Source: Bacteroidaceae bacterium (GTDB lineage Bacteria; Bacteroidota; Bacteroidia; Bacteroidales; Bacteroidaceae). Taken from it: a stretch of DNA of 33,926 bases. The translations under genes were made by a program, and so were the position numbers. The DNA lies in contig JAFXQT010000008.1 in assembly GCA_017526905.1 (NCBI GenBank), positions 1-33,926 of the forward strand, read 5' to 3'. The notes beneath the pieces were generated by a model. It searched no databases. It was not told the DNA's origin and was given only the letters and a program-made list of their open reading frames with translations. Of this stretch, positions 1-5,671 are shown piece by piece (within the stretch, counting starts at the first letter, position 1; each line of letters starts with the position of its first letter).

Positions 1-2
1 AT

Positions 3-86
3 ATGAAAGATGAAATATGAAAGATGAAAGATGAAATATGAAAGATGAAATATGAGATATAAAATATGAAATATGAAAGATAGGTT
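3..86. repeat. Heptanucleotide tandem repeat upstream of DUF4837 gene
   Basis: About twelve units of 7 bp, mostly ATGAAAG or ATGAAAT, degenerating to ATGAGAT, ATAAAAT and ATAGGTT at the downstream end. The array ends a few bases before the ATG at 90. A comparable 7-bp array precedes lptE (3658-3699), so the pair looks like the front part of one dispersed repeat type. It may extend beyond the left edge of the window. The unit length is not a multiple of three, but the array lies outside the reading frame, so copy-number change would alter spacing to a promoter rather than the frame. Confidence 0.85.
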
Positions 87-89
87 ACT

Positions 90-180
90 ATGAGCAACAT
101 ATTCAGCAAGTCTAATACATACTTCAAGTTTGAAGCGTCCCCTTGGGCCGAGCGTCGCTCCCTCCCAGGGAGGGCGGGGG
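90..180 (+). repeat. Translated dispersed repeat cassette, copy 1
   Basis: The sequence from the ATG (ATGAGCAACATATT, then GCAAGTCT) to the imperfect inverted repeat CGCTCCCTCCC/GGGAGGGCGGGG resembles positions 3703-3800 upstream of lptE. In both copies the ATG reads MSNIF-KS and the GC-rich part reads RSLP at exactly residues 23-26. The central part differs between copies. The CTCCCTCCC...GGGAGGG end resembles a common Bacteroidales intergenic palindrome; another relative is at 14763-14783. Confidence 0.75.
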
Positions 181-1250
181 GAGGGCCCTTCTCTTCCCTG
201 TTCCTTGTTCCCATGCTTCTTTGCATGTTCCTGTTTGCTTCCTGCAAGAAGGAGTTTGTGATGCCTCGTGCCAGCGGCCGTCCCTACGAAGTGATGGTGG
301 TGATGAGCGATGAGGCGTGGAAGGCCAAGGAGGGACGGGCGCTGTTTGCCGTGCTGGACACCGACATCCCCGGTCTGCCGCAGCCCGAGCGCTCGTTCCA
401 CATCTCGCAGGTGGCGCCCAAGCACTTCGACCATATCCTGAACATCTTCCGCAACGTCATTCTGGTGGACATCAACAAGCAATTGTACACACGCACGAAG
501 ATGAAGTTCTCGCGCGACGTACACTCCATCGGACAGATTGTGCTGACCATTCAGAGTCCGTCGGCCGACGAGTTTGTCGATTACTGCTTTGAGCACGGGC
601 AGGAAATCATCGACTTCCTCACGAAGATGGAGATGAACCGGCTGGTCAAGGAACTGGACGGGAAGTACTCCAAGGTGACGGCTCACCTGGCCAAGGAGAA
701 GTTCAACTGCACGCTGCACGCCCCCGACGAACTGAAGAGCTTCAAGCGCGGCGACAACTTCTTCTGGACATCGAGCAACGGCGCATCAGCCATGGTGAAC
801 ATTGCCATGTACACCTATCCCTACGAGGGGCCGCACACCTTCAACAAACAATACGTGCTGGCCAAGCGCGACTCCGTGATGGCCGCCAACATACCCGGCA
901 CCCTGCCTTCCATGCACATGGCCACCGACACCCTCTGCACCACCTGCAAGCCCATTGTGGTGCACGGCCAGTATGCCTACGAGGCACGCGGCCTGTGGTA
1001 CATGGAGAACGACGGCATGGGCGGTCCCTTCGTGAGCCACTCGCGCGTGGACACCGTGCGCAACCTGGTGGTTGTGGTGGAAGGCTTCGTGTTCGCACCA
1101 GAAAAGATGAAGCGCGGCCTGATGCGACGCATGGAAGGCTCGCTGTACACCCTGAACCTGCCCTACGAAGAAGAGGTGGAGATAAAAACCACGATGGAAG
1201 AGGTGGTAATCACCCCGCAACAGCGGCAGGAAATGCGCGAAAAGCAATAA
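90..1250 (+). CDS. DUF4837 family lipoprotein (copy 1), repeat-derived N-terminus
   Basis: A predicted outer-membrane or periplasmic lipoprotein of unknown function, of the DUF4837 type common in Bacteroidales. From the ATG at 90 it is 386 residues. The lipobox FASC puts the acylated Cys at residue 52, which is far from the start. Residues 1-30 (MSNIF-KS then RRSLPGRAG) come from a dispersed repeat shared with lptE. An alternative ATG at 213 leaves only ten residues before the Cys and no positive charge, so it is a poor signal peptide; the real start is therefore uncertain. The mature part matches the second copy at 26370-27425: LAKRDS followed by NIPG, RGLWYMEN.GMGGPFVS, and VEGFVFAP near the C-terminus. 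It lies 43 bp upstream of pdxA and probably shares its transcript. Family assignment rests on recognition and the internal paralogue; function is unknown. Confidence 0.8.
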   Translation: MSNIFSKSNTYFKFEASPWAERRSLPGRAGGGPFSSLFLVPMLLCMFLFASCKKEFVMPRASGRPYEVMVVMSDEAWKAKEGRALFAVLDTDIPGLPQPERSFHISQVAPKHFDHILNIFRNVILVDINKQLYTRTKMKFSRDVHSIGQIVLTIQSPSADEFVDYCFEHGQEIIDFLTKMEMNRLVKELDGKYSKVTAHLAKEKFNCTLHAPDELKSFKRGDNFFWTSSNGASAMVNIAMYTYPYEGPHTFNKQYVLAKRDSVMAANIPGTLPSMHMATDTLCTTCKPIVVHGQYAYEARGLWYMENDGMGGPFVSHSRVDTVRNLVVVVEGFVFAPEKMKRGLMRRMEGSLYTLNLPYEEEVEIKTTMEEVVITPQQRQEMREKQ

Positions 1251-1281
1251 CCCTAACGATAACGCGAACCCTAACGATAAC
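1249..1281. repeat. Direct repeat of AACCCTAACGATAAC between DUF4837 gene and pdxA
   Basis: Two exact 15-bp copies (1249-1263 and 1267-1281) separated by GCG, at an 18-bp period. They overlap the stop codon of the DUF4837 gene and end shortly before the pdxA start. No known function; the telomere-like appearance is coincidental in a bacterium. Confidence 0.8.
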
Positions 1282-1293
1282 CAAGACACAGAT

Positions 1294-2373
1294 ATGAGTA
1301 AGATAAAGATAGGCATTACCCACGGTGACCCCAACGGCATCGGCTACGAGATAATCCTGAAGACGTTTGCAGACCCCGCCATGCTGGAACTGTGCACCCC
1401 CGTGGTGTATGGCTCGCCCAAGGTGGCTGCCTACCACCGCAAGGCCCTGGACCTGCAAACCAACTACCTCACGGTGAACACGGCTGCCGAAGTGCAGGCC
1501 GACCACCTGAACCTCATACCCTGCACGGCCGAGGAGGTGAAGATAGACTTCGGCAAGGACACGGCCGAGGCCGGACGCGCAGCCCTGGCAGCGCTGGAAC
1601 GCGCCATCATTGACTGGCGTGCCGGTCTGATCGACGTGCTCGTCACGGCCCCCATCAACAAGCACAGCATTCAAAGCGACACCTTCCGCTTTCCCGGCCA
1701 CACGGAGTTCATCCAGGAGCGGGTAGGCGAGGGGCAGCAGGCGCTGATGATACTGATGAACGGACTGCTGCGCGTGGCGTTAGTCACCACGCACATGCCC
1801 ATCAGCAAGGTGGCGGCTGCCGTGACACAGGACACCGTGCTGGAACGCCTGCGTGTGTTCCACACCGCGCTGCGGCGCGACTTCTGCATCTCCAACCCGC
1901 GTATCGCCGTGCTGGCACTGAACCCCCATGCCGGCGACAGTGGCTTGCTGGGCGAGGAGGAGCAGACGGTGATTGCACCCGCCATGAAAGTCGCTGCCGA
2001 GGCAGGCATCGGTTGCTACGGACCCTTTGCTGCCGACGGCTTCTTCGGCACACGCCAGTATGAGCACTACGACGGCGTGCTGGCCATGTACCACGATCAG
2101 GGTCTGGCACCTTTCAAGGCGCTGGCCATGAACGATGGCGTGAACTATACTGCCGGCCTGCCCCTGGTGCGCACCAGCCCAGACCACGGCACCGCATTTG
2201 ACATTGCAGGCAAGGGCGTGGCCGACGAGGCCTCGTTCCGTCAGGCCATCTACACAGCCATCGACGTGTGGCGCAACCGCCAGCACTGGGACGAAGCACA
2301 CGAGAATCCCCTGCCAAAACTCTACCAGGACCGCCGTGAGGACCGCCGCGTGCCGGCGCAGCGCCCTGAATAG
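1294..2373 (+). CDS. pdxA: 4-hydroxythreonine-4-phosphate dehydrogenase PdxA
   Basis: Cytoplasmic metal- and NAD-dependent dehydrogenase of the DXP-dependent pyridoxal 5'-phosphate pathway. It oxidises 4-phosphohydroxy-L-threonine; the product is used with deoxyxylulose phosphate by PdxJ. The 359-residue protein begins with the family motif THGDPNGIG (residues 9-17). It has FPGHTEF near 133, and its three likely metal ligands H167 (TTHMP), H212 (NPHAGDSG) and H267 (MYHDQG) sit one position from the E. coli numbering, followed by TSPDHGTAFDIAG. The C-terminal tail is Arg-rich and not conserved in the family. The gene lies between the DUF4837 lipoprotein and the sigma-54 activator with a short 29-bp gap downstream, suggesting co-transcription. 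No frameshift or missing key residue is seen. Confidence 0.97.
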   Translation: MSKIKIGITHGDPNGIGYEIILKTFADPAMLELCTPVVYGSPKVAAYHRKALDLQTNYLTVNTAAEVQADHLNLIPCTAEEVKIDFGKDTAEAGRAALAALERAIIDWRAGLIDVLVTAPINKHSIQSDTFRFPGHTEFIQERVGEGQQALMILMNGLLRVALVTTHMPISKVAAAVTQDTVLERLRVFHTALRRDFCISNPRIAVLALNPHAGDSGLLGEEEQTVIAPAMKVAAEAGIGCYGPFAADGFFGTRQYEHYDGVLAMYHDQGLAPFKALAMNDGVNYTAGLPLVRTSPDHGTAFDIAGKGVADEASFRQAIYTAIDVWRNRQHWDEAHENPLPKLYQDRREDRRVPAQRPE

Positions 2374-2402
2374 CAGACAGAATTTACTTAAAGAGTCGCG
2401 AG

Positions 2403-3650
2403 ATGGACGCTAAAGAATTGCAAGCCGTTAAGAGTCGCTATGGCATCGTGGGCAACTGCGAAGCCTTGAACCATGCGCTGGATATCGCACTGCAGATGGC
2501 ACGGACGGAGATGTCGGTGCTCATCACGGGCGAGAGCGGCGTGGGCAAGGAGGTGCTGCCGCGCATCATTCATGACCACAGCGTGCGGCGGCAGAAGAAG
2601 TATTTTGCCATCAACTGCGGATCGATTCCCGAAGGAACCATCGACAGCGAGCTGTTCGGCCATGAGAAAGGTGCCTTTACCGGTGCCATAGGCGAGCATG
2701 AAGGCTACTTCGGCGTGGCCAACGGCGGCACCCTCTTCCTGGACGAAGTGGGCGAACTGCCCCTCAGCACCCAGGCACGCCTGCTGCGTGTGCTGGAAAC
2801 GGGCGAATATATCCGCGTGGGCTCCAACCAAGTGCGCCAGACGGACGTGCGCATCGTGGCTGCCACCAACGTGAACTTCCGCACCGCCATCCGCGACGGC
2901 AAGTTCCGCGAGGACCTCTTCTTCCGCCTGGCGGGCACGAACATCAAGATGCCCCCTCTGCGCGAACGCGGCGAGGACATCATCCTGCTGTTCAAGAAGT
3001 TCGCCATGGAGATAGCCCGGAAGTACCAGATGCCCGACTACATCACCCTCTCGCCCGAGGCGGCCGAGGTGATGAAACGCTACAAGTGGCCGGGCAATAT
3101 CCGCCAGCTGAAGAACGTGACCGAACAGATGTCGATACTGCTGCGCGACACACGCGTGGTGACACCCGAGATCCTGTCGGAATACGAGGTGTGGCCCACC
3201 ACTGAGGAGACGGGCATCGCCCTGCGCGAGGCACAGACGTCAGGCACGGGGGCACACAGCTACCAGACCGAGCGGCAGATGCTGTTCCAAATGATCAATG
3301 CCCTGCATCAGGAGATAGCCGAGCTGCGAAAGCAGGTGGAACGCGGCGCTGCCCACCACCATGAAGTGGAGCCTGAGTACACGCCTGTGCATGTGGAGGC
3401 CGTACCGGTGACGCATGCCCCTGTAGCGAACCATGCGCCGTTGCACGAGGCCGTACGTCCGCAAGCCGACGATTTCGCGCAGGCTGAGGAATATGTGGAG
3501 GAATCCCTCTCGATCGACGACCAGGAGAAACGCCTCATTCAGAAGGCCCTGGAGCGCTCGCACGGACGGCGTAAGAAGGCGGCCGAGGAACTGCACATCA
3601 GCGAACGGACTCTCTACCGGAAAATAAAAGAGTACGGGCTGGAAGAGTGA
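2403..3650 (+). CDS. Sigma-54-dependent transcriptional activator (AAA+ and Fis domains, no receiver)
   Basis: Enhancer-binding protein that remodels RNA polymerase holding sigma-54 using ATP. The 415 residues start almost directly with the AAA+ domain: Walker A GESGVGKE at 43-50, the sigma-54 contact loop GAFTGA at 90-95, Walker B GGTLFLDEVGE at 108-118, and the arginine-finger region FREDLFFRL at 168-176. A Fis-type helix-turn-helix fills 372-415 (KKAAEELHISERTLYRKIKEY). There is no N-terminal receiver, GAF or PAS domain, so activity is probably set by a partner protein or by its level. An unusual His-rich linker lies between the two domains (about 315-350). In Bacteroidales this activator is commonly found just upstream of lptE, as here. 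Target promoters are not identified. Confidence 0.93.
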   Translation: MDAKELQAVKSRYGIVGNCEALNHALDIALQMARTEMSVLITGESGVGKEVLPRIIHDHSVRRQKKYFAINCGSIPEGTIDSELFGHEKGAFTGAIGEHEGYFGVANGGTLFLDEVGELPLSTQARLLRVLETGEYIRVGSNQVRQTDVRIVAATNVNFRTAIRDGKFREDLFFRLAGTNIKMPPLRERGEDIILLFKKFAMEIARKYQMPDYITLSPEAAEVMKRYKWPGNIRQLKNVTEQMSILLRDTRVVTPEILSEYEVWPTTEETGIALREAQTSGTGAHSYQTERQMLFQMINALHQEIAELRKQVERGAAHHHEVEPEYTPVHVEAVPVTHAPVANHAPLHEAVRPQADDFAQAEEYVEESLSIDDQEKRLIQKALERSHGRRKKAAEELHISERTLYRKIKEYGLEE

Positions 3651-3657
3651 GGAGGGA

Positions 3658-3699
3658 GATGAAAGATAAAAGATAAAAGATAAGAGATAAGAGATATAA
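3658..3699. repeat. Heptanucleotide tandem repeat upstream of lptE
   Basis: Six units of 7 bp (GATGAAA, GATAAAA twice, GATAAGA twice, GATATAA) run from just after the stop of the sigma-54 activator to the ATG at 3703. Same period and similar content as the array at 3-86, and again directly in front of the MSNIF reading frame. Confidence 0.8.
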
Positions 3700-3702
3700 G
3701 AG

Positions 3703-3800
3703 ATGAGCAACATATTTGGCAAGTCTGCTCGGCCCGAGGGGGCGCTTGCTCCTTCACATCATACATTTCGCTCCCTCCCTTTAGCGAGGGCGGGGAGAGA
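3703..3800 (+). repeat. Translated dispersed repeat cassette, copy 2
   Basis: The second copy of the element at 90-180. ATGAGCAACATATT and GCAAGTCT are shared, followed by a divergent middle and then CGCTCCCTCCC...GAGGGCGGGGAGAG. It is open in the lptE frame and would encode MSNIFGKS ... RSLP--RAG. The distance from ATG to the RSLP codons is identical to copy 1. Confidence 0.75.
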
Positions 3801-4344
3801 GTATGGGGGGAGAGTGTCCTTCTCCTGCTTGCGCCGGGTTGGTAGCGTGGCCTTTCTTTTTGTGCTCGTTGTGTGCTGCCTCATGTCCTGCGCCATCGAG
3901 TACCGTTTCAATGGGGCGAGCATCGACTACACCAAGACAAAGACCATCCAGATAGACCAGTTCCCCATCCGTTCGGCCTATGTGTGGGCGCCCATGCAGG
4001 GCATCTTCAATAACCGCCTCACCGACATCTTCGCCCAACAGACCAAACTGCGGCAGGTGAAGCGCAATGGCGACTTGGTGATTCAGGGCGAGATCACGGG
4101 CTTTGACCAGTTTAATAAAGGTGTGTCGAGTGACGGCTATTCGTCGCAAGTGCAGCTGAAGATGACTGTCAACGTGCGCTTTACCAATACCAAGAATCGG
4201 ACAAAGGACTTTGAAAAGCAATTCTCCGCTACGACGGAATACGATGCAACCCAGCAGCTCATCAATGTGCAGGAACAGCTGGTTACGCAGATGACGAAGG
4301 ATATCACCGACCAGATCTTTAATGCCACCGTGGCCGATTGGTAG
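3703..4344 (+). CDS. lptE: LptE-family LPS-assembly lipoprotein, start uncertain
   Basis: Bacteroidetes LptE-type outer-membrane lipoprotein, expected to plug the LptD barrel that inserts lipopolysaccharide in the outer membrane. From the ATG at 3703 it has 213 residues, with lipobox LMSC and Cys at residue 63; the mature part starts AIEYRFNGASIDY. Sixty-two residues before the Cys is far too long for a normal lipoprotein signal, and the first 31 derive from a dispersed repeat. A GTG at 3814 would give a textbook 26-residue signal (Arg-Arg, hydrophobic core, LMSC), so initiation there is a real alternative. The gene lies between the sigma-54 activator and a TPR-type gene 12 bp downstream, followed by secG, which is the usual Bacteroidales order. 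Function is by family; the start is open. Confidence 0.88.
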   Translation: MSNIFGKSARPEGALAPSHHTFRSLPLARAGREYGGRVSFSCLRRVGSVAFLFVLVVCCLMSCAIEYRFNGASIDYTKTKTIQIDQFPIRSAYVWAPMQGIFNNRLTDIFAQQTKLRQVKRNGDLVIQGEITGFDQFNKGVSSDGYSSQVQLKMTVNVRFTNTKNRTKDFEKQFSATTEYDATQQLINVQEQLVTQMTKDITDQIFNATVADW

Positions 4345-4356
4345 GCCCATACAGAT

Positions 4357-5172
4357 ATGAAACTGACTGACTATATACGAAACCCGGAACAACTCGACGC
4401 CGTGGCGGTGGAGCAATTGGGGCAGCTCGTAGAGCGCTATCCCTACTTCCAGACAGCCCGTCTGCTGCTGCTGCGAGGGCTTTACCAGCTGCAGGACGAC
4501 CGCTTTGGGCCGGCATTGCGTGCTGCTGCCATCTATGTGCCCGACCGCACCAAACTGTTCCAACTGATAGAGGGCTATAAGTTTCAACTGCAGCCTGAGT
4601 CGCGCAACAAGCATGTGCAGGTAAAGGCCGAGCCTTCCATGGATCGGACGCAAAGCCTGATAGAATCCTTCCTGGCACAGCAGGCTGAGCAACCGGCCCG
4701 TCCGAAGGTGGTGGATGCCTCGACAGACTATATGGCCTATTTGGAGCAGTTGGACGACCTGCCCGTGGCCGACGACCAGCCTGTGGCCGACGAGCCATCG
4801 GCGGCCATCATAGACCATTTCATGGAGAATACGGGTGGCCGAATCACTCTGCCGAAAGAGCAGACGGAACCGTCGGTGGAGGCACCGCAGGAAGAACACG
4901 CAGAACCCGAACCGACGGTGACGCAGGCACCGACCTCGGAAACAGACGAAAACGCACAGCCTGACGACTATTTTACCGAGACTTTGGCCCGTATCTACGT
5001 CAAACAAGGCAAATATAACAAGGCAATTGAAATAATTAGGCGAATAAATTTGAATTATCCAAAAAAAAGCACTTACTTTGCCGACCAAATCCGGTTCTTG
5101 GAGAAGTTAGCCCTCAATGAGAGCTTCCGCAAAGACCCTTCAGAGCCCATTCAGAAACGTAAACAGACGTAA
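4357..5172 (+). CDS. TPR-like protein of the lptE-secG cluster
   Basis: A 271-residue protein of unknown function, without signal peptide or membrane segment. The N-terminal half has helical repeat character (LGQLVERYPYFQTARLLLLRGLY). An acidic, Pro/Glu/Thr-rich linker fills about 115-205. The C-terminus has a clear tetratricopeptide-like pair (ETLARIYVKQGKYNKAIEII, then LNYPKKSTYFADQIRFLEKL). The start follows lptE by 12 bp and secG begins 20 bp after its stop, so the three are probably one transcript. The same order is common in Bacteroidales, which suggests a cell-envelope link, but no specific role can be assigned. The 3' part has an AT-rich patch around 5030-5090 unlike its neighbours. 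Confidence 0.8.
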   Translation: MKLTDYIRNPEQLDAVAVEQLGQLVERYPYFQTARLLLLRGLYQLQDDRFGPALRAAAIYVPDRTKLFQLIEGYKFQLQPESRNKHVQVKAEPSMDRTQSLIESFLAQQAEQPARPKVVDASTDYMAYLEQLDDLPVADDQPVADEPSAAIIDHFMENTGGRITLPKEQTEPSVEAPQEEHAEPEPTVTQAPTSETDENAQPDDYFTETLARIYVKQGKYNKAIEIIRRINLNYPKKSTYFADQIRFLEKLALNESFRKDPSEPIQKRKQT

Positions 5173-5192
5173 ACTTTAAACCATCAATAAAA

Positions 5193-5570
5193 ATGTACAC
5201 TTTACTTGTAATTCTTGTGGTCATTGCATCCATCTTCATGTGCCTCATTGTGCTCGTTCAGGAGTCCAAGGGCGGCGGTCTGGCCAGCGGCTTCAGCAGC
5301 GGCAACCAGATGATGGGCGTTCGCAAGACCACCGATGTGATTGAGAAACTTACTTGGGGCCTGGCTGCAGCCATGGTTGTGCTGAGCGTCCTGTCCGTCT
5401 TTTTCATTCCTGCACGTCAGGGTTCCACCTCTGTCATGGAGAATGTGGCCACGGAACAGAAGGCAACGGCTCCCACCAACCTGCCCGGTATTCCTGCCAC
5501 CGATGCCAAGCAGGCTGCTCCCGCTGAGGCTGCTCCCGCTGAGGCTCCTGCCGAAGCTCCTGCACGGTAA
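5193..5570 (+). CDS. secG: Preprotein translocase subunit SecG
   Basis: Small inner-membrane subunit of the SecYEG channel that assists protein export. Of 125 residues, two membrane helices are visible (about 3-22 and 53-73), joined by the family loop with LVQESKGGGLASGFSSGNQMMGVRKTTD. The C-terminal tail is a low-complexity Ala-Pro-Glu stretch with repeated APAEA units, as often seen in Bacteroidetes SecG proteins. It is the last gene of the lptE cluster and is followed by a hairpin at 5592-5627. Confidence 0.96.
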   Translation: MYTLLVILVVIASIFMCLIVLVQESKGGGLASGFSSGNQMMGVRKTTDVIEKLTWGLAAAMVVLSVLSVFFIPARQGSTSVMENVATEQKATAPTNLPGIPATDAKQAAPAEAAPAEAPAEAPAR

Positions 5571-5591
5571 GCATATCTACAGAATACTCTT

Positions 5592-5627
5592 CAACCCCGG
5601 AAGTTGCGCAACTGCCTTTCGGGGTTG
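5592..5627 (+). terminator. Hairpin after secG
   Basis: CAACCCCG (5592-5599) pairs with CGGGGTTG (5620-5627), and the loop holds the perfect palindrome AGTTGCGCAACT (5602-5613). It lies 21 bp after the secG stop and before the GH115 gene. A T-tract is lacking, so termination is inferred from position and stem only. Confidence 0.6.
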
Positions 5628-5671
5628 ACTTGGTTCAAAGCAATGCATATATCAAACCACTCTGTTAGCTG

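Noticed and set aside
1249-1281. Telomere-like CCCTAA motifs
   Set aside because: Only two short copies inside a bacterial operon; a simple direct repeat.
3781-5088. 435-codon open frame on the minus strand
   Set aside because: It is antisense to lptE and the TPR-type gene, has low-complexity His/Leu/Arg-rich content without family motifs, and the plus-strand genes are clearly real.
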